Counted from the stretch's first letter, positions 1 through 7,378 are shown. The stretch: DNA of 64,000 bases from an uncultured Bradyrhizobium sp. (GCF_936943645.1 NZ_CAKZJO010000106.1:38079-102078); one strand, 5' to 3'. Numbers and translations are program-made. Notes: generated from the sequence alone by a model not told the origin.

Positions 1-1
1 G

Positions 2-307
2 AGCTCTGCGGCCTACACGACCTCGAAGCACGGCGTGCTCGGCTTCACCAAGGCGCTCGCGGTCGAGCTCGGCAAGGAAGGCGTGCGCGTCAACGCGATC
101 GGCCCCGGCTTCATCGAGACCAACATCAACGCCAATGTGCGCGCGACCAATCCGGCGCTGGTGCAGGCTTTCGTCGACCACACCCCGCTGGCGCGCACCG
201 GCAAGCCCGAGGACATCGTCGGTCCCGCGATCTTCCTGGCCTCGGATCTGTCGGCCTACGTCACCGGAACGATCGTGATGGTGGACGGCGGCTACCGGAC
301 GGTGTGA
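2..307 (+). CDS. SDR family oxidoreductase, C-terminal part (5' end outside window)
   Basis: This is the last ~101 residues of a short-chain dehydrogenase/reductase; the reading frame is open to the left edge, so the gene is partial. The fragment begins SSAAYTTSKHG, which contains the SDR catalytic Tyr-x-x-x-Lys. It continues through the usual helix and the RVNAIGPGFIET segment that follows the active site, and ends with the conserved tail GTIVMVDGGYRTV. Rossmann-fold SDRs reduce or oxidise carbonyl/alcohol groups with NAD(P)H. The substrate cannot be read from this half, but a FabG-like (3-oxoacyl reductase) subtype fits the spacing. Stop codon at 305-307. Confidence 0.9.
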   Translation, partial: SSAAYTTSKHGVLGFTKALAVELGKEGVRVNAIGPGFIETNINANVRATNPALVQAFVDHTPLARTGKPEDIVGPAIFLASDLSAYVTGTIVMVDGGYRTV

Positions 308-311
308 GCAC

Positions 312-414
312 GCATTCGCCCGCGAAGGCGGGCGATCCAGTATTCCGGCGGCGGCGGCGATTGAATCGCAAGGCCGCGGCGTACTGGATGCCCCGCCTTC
401 GCGGGGGCAATGAC
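312..414. repeat. Palindromic intergenic repeat
   Basis: The arms read CGCCCGCGAAGGCGGGCGAT and CCCCGCCTTCGCGGGGGCAA, with internal CCAGTA and TACTGG segments that also pair. This gives a compound hairpin of about 100 nt directly behind the SDR stop codon. It resembles the REP-like elements seen elsewhere in the window, but its internal sequence differs from the elements near 5.4, 32.5 and 38.5 kb. It might double as a transcription terminator, although it has no U-tract. Confidence 0.7.
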
Positions 415-516
415 ACCTTCTTCGGCGCGCGAGATAGGTCCGCATCATCGTGCATCTCCTTCCAATCGCGGCGGCTTCGCGGCTTTCCCGAGGTCATCTG
501 GTGCGGCCGCACGGAA

Positions 517-531
517 TTAACCTTTCGTTAA
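517..531. promoter_or_regulatory. CtrA-like box TTAA-N7-TTAA
   Basis: The sequence TTAACCTTTCGTTAA is a perfect match to the CtrA consensus TTAA-N7-TTAA known from Caulobacter and other alphaproteobacteria. It lies 95 bp upstream of the ATG of the Fis-type gene at 627, a usual distance for a promoter-proximal site. The sciP and flbD genes at 32.8 and 37.0 kb show that this genome has the CtrA-linked flagellar circuit. Binding itself is inferred. Confidence 0.65.
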
Positions 532-626
532 CCAAACCCGCCCACCGTAGATCTACGGCTTGGGGGTCGTTTGTTCTCGATCCGCTTCCAACGATGGAAG
601 CGGGCGTTGATCGGGGAGTTGAGTTG

Positions 627-875
627 ATGACCACTGTTCATGTCGCCGCGTCCGAACCGGGCGCACAGTTTCTTGCCCCCAACGAGATCGTTCCGCTTCT
701 GATCGGCGCCACCGTCGACGAGGTCGAGCGTGAGCTCGTGCTGCAGACTCTCGCGCGCTGCGACGGCAATCGCACGCGCGCCTCGCGCGTGCTCGGCCTG
801 TCCGTGCGCACGCTGCGCAACAAGATCAAGCTCTATGCCGCCTCGGGCATCGAGGTGCCCGCCTATCAGGATTAG
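627..875 (+). CDS. Stand-alone Fis-type helix-turn-helix protein (FlbD C-terminal-like)
   Basis: An 82-residue protein consisting almost entirely of a Fis-type DNA-binding domain. Residues ~31-82 (ATVDEVERELVLQTLARC, then NRTRASRVLGLSVRTLRNKI) align closely with the C-terminal domain of the FlbD homologue at 37041-38426 (RTVADVERDLILETLKHC, then NRTHAANILGISIRTLRNKL). It lacks receiver and AAA+ sigma-54 activation domains, so it may bind FlbD-like enhancer sites without activating. The ATG at 627 is chosen because upstream codons look non-coding and a GGGGAG-like ribosome site precedes it. A CtrA-like box lies upstream. The flagellar or cell-cycle role is inferred. Confidence 0.85.
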   Translation: MTTVHVAASEPGAQFLAPNEIVPLLIGATVDEVERELVLQTLARCDGNRTRASRVLGLSVRTLRNKIKLYAASGIEVPAYQD

Positions 876-947
876 TGCGCGCACCAGAATTGCTGCTGTC
901 GTCAAACGCCGTTAAGTAACTTGCTTTCGTGAAAGGGGAGCAGCGGC

Positions 948-1493
948 GTGGCAGACGATCAGGGACGACGGCAGGGAGCTCAAGGACCGCGCGGACGACA
1001 GGGCGAGCCGGGACGGCCGGGACCGCAGGGTCATCCGGGCCGGCGCGGCCCCGACGGCGCGCGCGGCAAGCCTGGTCCGCAGGGCAAGCCGGGACCGATC
1101 GGAAAAGCCGGACCTCAGGGCAAATCCGGTCTCCAGGGCAAGCAAGGCGAAGCCGGCCCACGCGGAGCGATCGGCGCGCAGGGACCTGCCGGACCGCAGG
1201 GGCCGGCGGGGCCGCAAGGCCCGCGCGGCGAGCCGGGACCTTCAGGTCAATTGCCCTCGATCGAACAGGTGCTGCCGTGGCTCGATCAGCTGTTCGACGC
1301 CTGGGACGAGCGCCGCCGCCAACGCGAGCGTGAAGCCGCCGAGCGCGACGCGCTGGAGGCCGCCGAGCGCGCGATGCTGGAAGCCGCCGTGCGGGAGACC
1401 GACGAGGGCATGCTCGATGACGAGAGCGACGCCGGCGAGGACGACGAGCACAAGAAAAAGAAGAAAAAGAAGAAGCACGGCCACAGGGATTAG
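948..1493 (+). CDS. Collagen-like Gly-X-Y repeat protein with lysine-rich tail
   Basis: A 181-residue protein starting at GTG, with AGGGGAG about nine bases upstream. Residues 10-99 form thirty uninterrupted Gly-X-Y triplets rich in Pro, Gln, Lys and Arg, the signature of a collagen triple helix. A short Pro/Trp segment (LPSIEQVLPWLDQLFDAW) follows, then a charged Glu/Arg/Ala helix (~120-150) likely to form a coiled coil and able to nucleate trimers. The protein ends in an acidic stretch and eight consecutive lysines. There is no signal peptide or membrane segment, so export is not evident. Function is unknown; the family assignment is by repeat only. Confidence 0.85.
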   Translation: MADDQGRRQGAQGPRGRQGEPGRPGPQGHPGRRGPDGARGKPGPQGKPGPIGKAGPQGKSGLQGKQGEAGPRGAIGAQGPAGPQGPAGPQGPRGEPGPSGQLPSIEQVLPWLDQLFDAWDERRRQREREAAERDALEAAERAMLEAAVRETDEGMLDDESDAGEDDEHKKKKKKKKHGHRD

Positions 1494-1505
1494 TGGCCCC
1501 CGCGC

Positions 1506-1670
1506 CTCGGACGCAGCGCAGCGCTTCCCTGGCGATGCGAAGCATCGTCAAGTTCAGCGGAGCGCTGCTAAGCCGGGCCCATGTCCCGAGACGCGCGCCT
1601 GGCTCCTGGATCCCGCTCGGCGTCGCGGCGCCGGCGCGCTGAACCGCGTCCGGGACACGCTGGAGGATCA
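1506..1670. repeat. Degenerate dispersed repeat (GGACGCAGCGCAGCG type)
   Basis: This gap begins CTCGGACGCAGCGCAGCG and ends CGCGTCCGGGACAC. Comparable arms occur at 18886-19020 and 60364-60500, where GTCCCGGACGC-type ends flank internal GCAGAGCCGGG motifs. The copies are imperfect, but share the terminal inverted motif GGACGC...GTCCGGGACA and their position just downstream of stop codons. Confidence 0.55.
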
Positions 1671-1889
1671 AGACGCGCCGGAAGCATCATCCTTGCCCGG
1701 CAGCATGCCCATGCGCTCGAACTGCCAGCGCATGGCGCGATACCAGAGATAGCCGACCGCGGCGCCGCACACGGCAAGGATGATCACGTTCGCGCTCGAG
1801 AACGAGCCGCTCCACCACATCATCCACGCGGTCCATAGCAGCGTGAAGACGATGGCACCTGCTTTCAGAGGAAGAAGGGGGCGGCTCAT
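1668..1889 (-). CDS. Small two-helix membrane protein
   Basis: A 73-residue protein with two probable transmembrane helices: residues ~8-26 (KAGAIVFTLLWTAWMMWWSG) and ~30-45 (SANVIILAVCGAAVGYLWY). A basic segment and the tail MGMLPGKDD follow. The ATG at 1889 is preferred over the upstream frame extension to 1928 because GGAGCAGG sits just before it. The protein is not recognised beyond being a small inner-membrane protein. It is convergent with the collagen-like gene and shares its downstream repeat. Confidence 0.65.
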   Translation of the reverse strand: MSRPLLPLKAGAIVFTLLWTAWMMWWSGSFSSANVIILAVCGAAVGYLWYRAMRWQFERMGMLPGKDDASGAS

Positions 1890-1986
1890 GATCCTGCTCC
1901 GGGTTGTCAAAACCCCGGCGGACATCATTGCAAAATGAGGCGCCCCATACCGTGAGCCAGATCACGGAACGAGTTGCCGGAGCCCA

Positions 1987-2253
1987 CTAACCGAAGCGGA
2001 GCCGCGAGCGCTCCTTCGCCCTTTCCGCCTCGATCTCGCGGTCGCGCGCGGGCGCATGGGTGTGCAGCGAGGTCAGGAGTTTTCGCGCGGCCTCCGACAC
2101 TTCCGCGACCGCACGATCGAAGGCTGCTTCATTGGCCTGCGAGGGCTTGTTGAAGCCGGACAATTTTCGCACGAACTGCAGCGCGCTGGCGTGGATCTCA
2201 TCCTCCGTCGCCGGCGGCTCGAAGTTGAACAGCGTCTTGATGTTGCGGCACAT
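1987..2253 (-). CDS. DUF2277 family protein
   Basis: An 88-residue protein opening MCRNIKTLFNFEPPATEDEI, the hallmark of DUF2277: a near-invariant MCRNI start and an FEPPAT motif. The rest is a helical domain with alternating acidic and basic residues, ending in a charged tail. The family is small, soluble and of unknown function. The ATG at 2253 has GGAGAG just upstream; the frame is open further upstream but the family begins here. It is divergent from the hydrolase gene at 2382. Confidence 0.85.
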   Translation of the reverse strand: MCRNIKTLFNFEPPATEDEIHASALQFVRKLSGFNKPSQANEAAFDRAVAEVSEAARKLLTSLHTHAPARDREIEAERAKERSRLRFG

Positions 2254-2381
2254 GCTGGGTCTCTCTCCGGCGGTTTCCTCAAGGACGATCGGCGAAGCCA
2301 AAATCCTACATCCTTCTTCGCGCTTCTGCTAAGTTCCCTCCCAACGCGGCCGCCGACCATGAGCCGCACGGGGGAACGAAC

Positions 2382-3458
2382 ATGAAAGCTTGTTGCGCAG
2401 CACTGGCAGCCGTCCTGCTGTCCATCGCAATGCCGGCCGTCTCCACACTCGTATCAGCCGCCGACTATCCCGCTCCCAAGCAGGGCGACTGGATCGCCAG
2501 GGACTTCAAGTTCCACACCGGCGAGACCATGCCGGAGCTGAAGCTGCACTACACCACCGTCGGGGAGCCCTCGGGCCAGCCGGTGCTGGTGCTGCACGGC
2601 ACGGGCGGCTCGGGCACGGGCATGCTGGGACCTTCCTTCGGTGGTGAACTGTTCGGTCCGGGCCAGCCGCTCGACGCGTCCAAATATTACATCATCCTCC
2701 CTGATGGCATCGGCCACGGCAAATCGTCGAAACCGTCCGACGGCATGAAGACGCGCTTTCCGAAGTACAATTACGACGACATGGTCGAGGCGCAGTATCG
2801 CCTGGTGACCGAAGGCCTCGGCGTCAAGCATCTGCGGCTCGTCATCGGCAATTCGATGGGCGGCATGCACACCTGGCTGTGGGGCGAGAAATATCCGAAG
2901 GCGATGGACGCGCTGATCCCGATGGCCTCGCAGCCGACCGAGATGGCCTCGCGCAACTGGATGATGCGGCGGATCATGCTCGACACCATCCGCAACGATC
3001 CCGACTACAATGGCGGCAACTACACCAGCCAGCCGCGCATGATGAAATACGCTGCCACGGCCTACGGCATTGCCAGCATCGGCGGCACGCTGGCCTATCA
3101 AGCGCAGGCGCCGACCGCGGCCAAGGCCGACAAGATGGTCGACGACCGGCTGGCGACGCCGATCACCGCCGATGCCAACGATTTCGTCTACCAGTGGGAG
3201 TCCTCGCACGACTACAATGCAGGCGAGAAGCTGGAGGCGATCGACGCATCCCTCCTCCTCATCAACTCCGCCGACGACGAACGCAATCCACCCGAGACCG
3301 GCATCACTGATGCTGCGATGAAGCGGGTCAAGAACGGCAAGCTGTATCTGATCCCTGCCAGCACCGAGACGCGCGGCCACGGCACCACGGGCAATGCCAA
3401 ATTCTACAGCGAGCAAATCAGACAATTGCTGCAGACCGCGCCGCAGCGGACAATGTGA
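2382..3458 (+). CDS. Secreted alpha/beta-fold hydrolase (homoserine acetyltransferase-like)
   Basis: A 358-residue protein. Residues 1-27 form a signal peptide ending VSAAD, so it probably acts in the periplasm. The alpha/beta-hydrolase core starts with the oxyanion strand VLVLHGTGGSG (~68-78). The nucleophile elbow is GNSMGG with Ser158. A late acid region (LLINSADDERNPPE) and a histidine in RGHGTTGNAKF complete a plausible triad. The topology and the HGTGGSG motif resemble the MetX/homoserine O-acetyltransferase branch, but a signal peptide argues against a role in methionine synthesis. The substrate is unknown. Confidence 0.82.
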   Translation: MKACCAALAAVLLSIAMPAVSTLVSAADYPAPKQGDWIARDFKFHTGETMPELKLHYTTVGEPSGQPVLVLHGTGGSGTGMLGPSFGGELFGPGQPLDASKYYIILPDGIGHGKSSKPSDGMKTRFPKYNYDDMVEAQYRLVTEGLGVKHLRLVIGNSMGGMHTWLWGEKYPKAMDALIPMASQPTEMASRNWMMRRIMLDTIRNDPDYNGGNYTSQPRMMKYAATAYGIASIGGTLAYQAQAPTAAKADKMVDDRLATPITADANDFVYQWESSHDYNAGEKLEAIDASLLLINSADDERNPPETGITDAAMKRVKNGKLYLIPASTETRGHGTTGNAKFYSEQIRQLLQTAPQRTM

Positions 3459-3476
3459 CACCAGCAGCAAGACGGT

Positions 3477-3827
3477 ATGTCGAAAGCCCGCTTTCGCAAG
3501 GCTGCACTCGCGCTTCCCGGCGTTATCGAGGGCGCGCATCACGGCCACGCCGACTTCCGTGTCGGCAAGCGCGTGTTCGCGACGCTGGGTTATCCCGATG
3601 ACGCATGGGGCATGGTGAAGCTGACGCCGGACCAGCAGACCATGCTCGTCGACGCCGAGCCGGAGCAGTTTCGCCCGGTCCCCGGCGCCTGGGGCAAGAA
3701 CGGCAGCACGAATGTGAAACTTGGAAAGGTCGATCCGGTGACGTTGCGCAGCGCTCTCGATATGGCCTGGCGCAATGTTGCACCGAAATCGCTGCTCGCT
3801 GCGATCGAGACACGATCGCGAAGCTGA
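3477..3827 (+). CDS. MmcQ/YjbR family protein
   Basis: A 116-residue protein of the MmcQ/YjbR fold (a CyaY-like alpha/beta sandwich described as DNA-binding-like). Diagnostic segments are FRKAALALPGVIEGAHHGH near the N terminus, the strand FRVGKRVFATLGY, and the terminal AWRNVAPKSLLAAI. It follows the hydrolase stop by only 18 bases and may be co-transcribed with it. No enzymatic role is established for the family. Confidence 0.85.
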   Translation: MSKARFRKAALALPGVIEGAHHGHADFRVGKRVFATLGYPDDAWGMVKLTPDQQTMLVDAEPEQFRPVPGAWGKNGSTNVKLGKVDPVTLRSALDMAWRNVAPKSLLAAIETRSRS

Positions 3828-3944
3828 TACCGCATCGCATCATATGCCGAGCTTGCGAGCCGCATATTATTTGAGCATGCAATGCGCTGACAGCTCAGGC
3901 TTAATCGCATCAACGATACGAATCGGAACGCGACGGAGGATCGC

Positions 3945-4298
3945 ATGCGCAGGCTCGCATTCTGCGTTTGGCTGGCCGCGATGACGGCGCTGACGAGTGC
4001 CGCGTTCGCGTTCGACAACGGGCAATACGACCACGTCCCGCCCGACATCCGCGCCTGGTTCAAGAGCGTGATCGCGCCGAACGGCGTGCCCTGCTGCGAC
4101 ATCTCCGACGGCCACCGCACCGATTACGACGTGCGCGCGGGCAGCTACTGGGTGCCGATCGAAGGGCAATGGATGGAGGTGCCCGAACGCGCCATCATCC
4201 GCGATCGCGGCAATCCCGTCGGCCAGGCCGTGGTGTGGTACGTCCACCACCGCGGCGCCATCATCATCAGTTGCTTCGTGCCGGCGGATGCCGTCTAG
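3945..4298 (+). CDS. Small secreted protein of unknown function
   Basis: A 117-residue protein with a clear signal peptide (MRRLAFCVWLAAMTALTSAA, cleavage near FAF). The mature part carries PPDIRAWFKSVIAPNGVPCCDISDGHRTDYDV: two adjacent cysteines followed by a His/Asp-rich stretch that could bind metal or form a disulfide. A WVPIEGQWMEVPERAI segment follows. This arrangement recurs in small periplasmic proteins of Rhizobiales, but no function is known. A strong GGAGG lies six bases before the ATG. A further cysteine is near the C terminus (IISCFVP). Confidence 0.8.
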   Translation: MRRLAFCVWLAAMTALTSAAFAFDNGQYDHVPPDIRAWFKSVIAPNGVPCCDISDGHRTDYDVRAGSYWVPIEGQWMEVPERAIIRDRGNPVGQAVVWYVHHRGAIIISCFVPADAV

Positions 4299-4340
4299 CC
4301 GCGCGATGGCGCGTCAGTGCTGCGCGTGGTAGTTCGAGCG

Positions 4341-4772
4341 ATGGCTTCCGCAAGCGACCGAACACGCGCGGTGATGCGCTTCGTATTGGCGGCGTTCTAC
4401 ATCGCAGCCGGCGTCGCACATCTGATGGTCCCTGAGAAGCTGCTTGCGATCACGCCATCCTGGGTTCCGTTCGCGGCGCAAATCGTCCTCGTCACCGGCA
4501 TCTGCGAAATCGCCGGCGCCATCGCGCTGGTGACGAAGCCACTGCGCTGGTGGTCGGGGGTGGCGCTCGCGCTCTATGCCCTTTGCGTCTGGCCGGCGAA
4601 TATCAAGCACGCCCTGGAAGGCATCGACCTTCCGCCGATCCCCAACAGCTGGCTTTATCATGGGCCGCGCCTGATGTTTCAGCCGGTGCTGATCTGGTGG
4701 GCGCTGTACTGCGCATGCGTCATCGACTGGCCGGTGCGGCGCGATAAGGGGGATAGGGGCCGAAAAGGGTGA
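4341..4772 (+). CDS. DoxX-like integral membrane protein
   Basis: About 143 residues with four hydrophobic helices: RFVLAAFYIAAGVAHLMVP, a second at IVLVTGICEIAGAIALVTK, a third at WWSGVALALYALCVWPANI and a last at PVLIWWALYCACVIDWPV. The helix layout and the GVAHL and GICEIAGAIAL motifs are typical of DoxX/DUF417-like proteins, small quinone- or stress-linked membrane proteins. The ATG at 4341 is used; a GTG at 4317 is possible. Its end overlaps the frame of the next gene, which suggests one transcript. Confidence 0.75.
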   Translation: MASASDRTRAVMRFVLAAFYIAAGVAHLMVPEKLLAITPSWVPFAAQIVLVTGICEIAGAIALVTKPLRWWSGVALALYALCVWPANIKHALEGIDLPPIPNSWLYHGPRLMFQPVLIWWALYCACVIDWPVRRDKGDRGRKG

Positions 4773-4804
4773 TAGTCTCGACACGTGCAATCAAGGAGCC
4801 TCTC

Positions 4805-5407
4805 GTGACCGATCTTTGCGCCGAAGACCTCGCCTCGATCTATGCCAAGCCGAGCCCGCGCGTGATCGCGAAAGCGCGTCCCGCGATCGACGCGCATGCG
4901 AAGAAATTCATCGAGATGTCGCCGTTCTGCGTGCTCGCGACGTCAGGCGCGGACGGCAGCGTCGATGCCTCGCCGCGCGGCGGCGGCATCGGCTTCGTCC
5001 ACGTCGCTGGTCCCAACCAGCTCTTGATGCCCGACCGCTCCGGCAACAACCGGATCGACAGTTTTCGCAACGTCGTCGAAGGCTCGGGCTTCGTGCAGAT
5101 GCTGTTCTTCGTCCCCGGCATCGACGAGACGCTGCGCGTCGGCGGGCGCGGCACGCTTTCCGCGGATCCGGATCTGCTGGCGTCCATGGTCGAGTTCGGC
5201 AAGCCGCCGCGCGCGGTGCTGAACCTCGCCGTCAGCGAGGTCTACTTCCACTGCGGCAAGGCGCTGATGCGCTCGAAACTATGGTCGTCGGAGAAGGTGC
5301 AGCGCTCGGTGATGCCGAGCATCGTCACGGTCATTCACGACCAGACCGGCCTCGGCGAACCGGCAAGCCAGGAGACCGTGGAAGAGTTGTACAAGACGCA
5401 GTTGTAA
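4805..5407 (+). CDS. Pyridoxamine 5'-phosphate oxidase-type flavoprotein (MSMEG_1061-like)
   Basis: A 200-residue split-barrel flavoprotein. The core features are PFCVLATSGADGSVDASPRGG, then LLMPDRSGNNRIDSFRNVVE (FMN phosphate-binding region), then RVGGRGTLSADPDLL and a late AVSEVYFHCGKALMRSKLW. This matches the MSMEG_1061 branch of PPOX-type FMN proteins, often annotated as general oxidoreductases rather than PdxH. GTG at 4805 is chosen because AAGGAG sits six bases before it; an upstream GTG at 4769 would overlap the DoxX-like gene. The substrate is unknown. Confidence 0.85.
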   Translation: MTDLCAEDLASIYAKPSPRVIAKARPAIDAHAKKFIEMSPFCVLATSGADGSVDASPRGGGIGFVHVAGPNQLLMPDRSGNNRIDSFRNVVEGSGFVQMLFFVPGIDETLRVGGRGTLSADPDLLASMVEFGKPPRAVLNLAVSEVYFHCGKALMRSKLWSSEKVQRSVMPSIVTVIHDQTGLGEPASQETVEELYKTQL

Positions 5408-5437
5408 GTGGAGTTGCAGCCAGCGCGGCAAGCACGC

Positions 5438-5545
5438 TGTCGTCCCGGCGCGCGAAGCGAGCCCGGGACCCATAGCCACAGGCTGCCAGCCTCGCACCAC
5501 ACTTCCCGCTGTGGTTATGGGTCCCCGCTTTCGCGGGGACGACAC
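5438..5545. repeat. Palindromic repeat, GTCGTCCC...GGGACGAC family
   Basis: Outer arms TGTCGTCCC and GGGGACGACA bracket inner motifs CCCATAGCCACAG and CTGTGGTTATGGGTCCC, so almost the whole element folds on itself. Two related copies lie at 32449-32585 and 38512-38640, sharing the CATAACCACAG and TATGGGTCCC core. The element lies between convergent genes. Confidence 0.8.
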
Positions 5546-5569
5546 CGGATGTGTGGCTGACGCCGGAGC

Positions 5570-6058
5570 TTAGTGCCCCTCGCCCTCGAGCCCGCCGACG
5601 TGCTTCTGGGTGTAGAGCTCGAGGCCGATGCGGCCGATCAAATCGAGCTGGGTTTCGAGGAAGTCGATGTGATGCTCCTCGTCGCTCATCAGCTTCTCGA
5701 AGAGGTCACGCGTGACGTAGTCCTTGGCGCCGTGGCAGTAGGTCGCCGCTTCCTGGTAGAGCGCCCGCGCGCTCATCTCGGCCGCGAGGTCGCACTCGAT
5801 GATCTCCTTGACGTTCTGGCCGATGCGCAGGGGATCGAGCACCTGCATGTTCGGGAAGCCGTCGAGGAACAGGATGCGCGCGGTGAGCTTGTCGGCGTGC
5901 TCCATCTCCTCGATGGACTCCTTGCGCCAGACCTTGGCCATGTCGAGGAGACCCCAATTGTCGAGGAAGCGGTAGTGCAGCCAGTACTGGTTGATCGCAG
6001 TCAGTTCGTGACGCAGCGCCTTGTTGAGATAGTCGATAACTTTTGCGTCGCCCTGCAT
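5570..6058 (-). CDS. bfr: Bacterioferritin
   Basis: A 162-residue bacterioferritin that stores iron as a ferric mineral inside a 24-subunit haem-containing shell in the cytoplasm. Visible ligands are Glu18 (RHELTAINQY), Glu51 and His54 with haem-binding Met52 (SIEEMEHADKL), Glu95 (DLAAEMSARA), and Glu128/His131 (SDEEHHIDFLE). Length and motifs are complete. It is transcribed after bfd on the same strand, with an Irr-type site (6101-6117) just upstream, so iron-responsive control by Irr is likely. The C terminus is the short HVGGLEGEGH. Confidence 0.97.
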   Translation of the reverse strand: MQGDAKVIDYLNKALRHELTAINQYWLHYRFLDNWGLLDMAKVWRKESIEEMEHADKLTARILFLDGFPNMQVLDPLRIGQNVKEIIECDLAAEMSARALYQEAATYCHGAKDYVTRDLFEKLMSDEEHHIDFLETQLDLIGRIGLELYTQKHVGGLEGEGH

Positions 6059-6100
6059 GATTCACTCCAGCTCTTGCAGTCCAAATCGGTCCTAACCGAA

Positions 6101-6117
6101 TTTAGAACGCTTCTAAG
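6101..6117. promoter_or_regulatory. Iron control element (Irr box) upstream of bfr
   Basis: TTTAGAACGCTTCTAAG is an interrupted palindrome that matches the rhizobial iron control element recognised by Irr (core TTTAGAA and TTCTAA) in all but the last base. It lies 43-59 bp before the bfr start. In Bradyrhizobium, Irr represses or activates iron genes according to site position; the direction here is not known. Confidence 0.75.
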
Positions 6118-6191
6118 TCAGTTTACGAATGAGGGCAACTGGCTACACGGACGCAGCCGGGGGAAAAGCTCAGCCAGGCAGGCGGAAGATG

Positions 6192-6464
6192 TCAGCACGC
6201 CGCGAGGGCGAACTGCGCGGGCTCGGCCGCCTCGTCATTGGCGGCTACGGTGTGGTTGTGCGGGCAGCCTGCGCAGCAGGACTGGGCGCAGGGGCCAAGG
6301 GCTTCGTCGATGATGGTCTTGATCGTCCGCGCGCAGCGACCGCATTCGGCGCTGCAGCCGAGGCATCCATAGACCTGCTTGGCATGGCGCACGGCGTCGT
6401 CGGACTCGGCGACGGCGGTGCGGATGTCATTGTCGCTCAGCACGTTACAGGAACAAACGATCAT
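6192..6464 (-). CDS. bfd: Bacterioferritin-associated ferredoxin
   Basis: A 90-residue (2Fe-2S) ferredoxin that reduces the bacterioferritin core to release iron. It starts MIVCSCNVLSDNDIRTAV, giving Cys4 and Cys6, and has the second ligand pair Cys41/Cys44 in AECGRCARTIK. Two further cysteines (34, 37) precede that pair, and the tail carries CAQSCCAGCPHNH. These extra cysteines are not part of the core (2Fe-2S) pattern. It lies upstream of bfr on the same strand, so the release and storage genes are probably co-regulated. Confidence 0.93.
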   Translation of the reverse strand: MIVCSCNVLSDNDIRTAVAESDDAVRHAKQVYGCLGCSAECGRCARTIKTIIDEALGPCAQSCCAGCPHNHTVAANDEAAEPAQFALAAC

Positions 6465-6573
6465 GGAAGCGGCAGGCCCTTCGGTGATGCGCCATCAGCG
6501 ATATTCAACGGGCCGGCCGGATGCAAAAGGAAAAAGCGGTATTTGAAGCTATTCCAAACTGGCCCAAAAGCAG

Positions 6574-6590
6574 CCTAGAACGGCCCTAAA
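6574..6590. promoter_or_regulatory. Probable Irr box upstream of bfd
   Basis: CCTAGAACGGCCCTAAA matches the iron control element at the AGAAC and CTAAA halves and differs mainly at the first bases and near the centre. It lies about 110 bp upstream of the bfd start. A weaker palindrome, TTTGAAGCTATTCCAAA, is at 6542-6558. Together with the bfr site this supports iron control of both genes. Confidence 0.55.
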
Positions 6591-6625
6591 TTTCAGCGTT
6601 GCGCTGGATCAAGATTTGAGGGGAT

Positions 6626-6925
6626 CTAATCGCCACCGCCCCCACCGTCGCCGCCGCCTCCACAATCGCCGCCGCTGCTGGCGCTATCGCTGCTGGAGCA
6701 ACTGCCGCCGTCGTCCGAGCTTCCGGAACTGTCGCTGGAAAACCAGCTCCCCAGCGAGAAGCCGTCACTCGTCCCGGTGTCGCTGCTGCTGCTGCTTCCG
6801 CCGTCCCCGCCCGCTCCGGCGCGCGAGCGACGGCTGCGGTTCTGGAGGTGGGTGAACCAGCCATAGCCGATCGCAGAGACGATCCCGGCAGCAATCAATG
6901 CATTGATCATCGCGTTGCCCATCAT
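6626..6925 (-). CDS. Small membrane-anchored Ser/Gly-rich protein
   Basis: A 99-residue protein. An N-terminal hydrophobic helix (MINALIAAGIVSAIGYGWF) is followed by a basic linker (NRSRRSRAG), then a low-complexity tail of Ser, Gly and Asp ending in nearly pure Gly/Asp. Two cysteines sit in the tail (GGSCSSSD, GGDCGGGG). AGGGGAG lies five to eight bases before the tandem start ATGATG. Low complexity makes homology unsafe. It is probably exported to, or exposed at, the periplasmic face. Confidence 0.6.
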   Translation of the reverse strand: MMGNAMINALIAAGIVSAIGYGWFTHLQNRSRRSRAGAGGDGGSSSSSDTGTSDGFSLGSWFSSDSSGSSDDGGSCSSSDSASSGGDCGGGGDGGGGGD

Positions 6926-7054
6926 CGTCTCCCCTGGAGGTCACAATCCTATTAATTGGTCGTGCCGGGCCAAGGGGCCGTTCATTGATCATTCAAGCGA
7001 AGTATGGAACTCTGTTCCCAAAGGTTCCCGCGTGCTTTTGCGAAAGGTCAGCCC

Positions 7055-7378
7055 ATGAAGAAGTTGCTCCTGACGATCACCGCCGTCGCCGCCCTGGCCG
7101 TTGCGGCCGGAACGCCGGCTCATGCGCAGCGCGGCGTCGCGGCTGGCGTGGCGGCCGGAATCATCGGCGGCGCCATCGTCGGTGGCGCGCTGGCCTCTCC
7201 GTATTATTACGGACCCGGCCCAGGCTATTACGAACCCGGCTATTACCCGCCGCGCTACTACGCGCCGGCTCCGGGCTATGTCGCGGACGGCTACTACGGC
7301 GGCGGCTGCGTCTGGCAGAAGCAGCGCTTCTGGGACGGCTATGGCTGGCGCGTCCGCCGCGTCAGAGTCTGTGGCTGA
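7055..7378 (+). CDS. Secreted glycine-zipper protein (copy 1)
   Basis: A 107-residue protein with a signal peptide ending AHAQ. A glycine-zipper segment follows (GVAAGVAAGIIGGAIVGGAL), then a Tyr/Pro/Gly-rich central region, and the C-terminal motif WQKQRFWDGYGWRVRRVRVCG. The next gene on the same strand encodes a shorter relative with the same plan (WQRQRYWDGYGWVVRPVRVC). Glycine zippers favour membrane insertion or oligomerisation, so an envelope role is likely. The ATG at 7055 is chosen because the signal peptide starts there; the frame is open upstream to 7004. Confidence 0.8.
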   Translation: MKKLLLTITAVAALAVAAGTPAHAQRGVAAGVAAGIIGGAIVGGALASPYYYGPGPGYYEPGYYPPRYYAPAPGYVADGYYGGGCVWQKQRFWDGYGWRVRRVRVCG

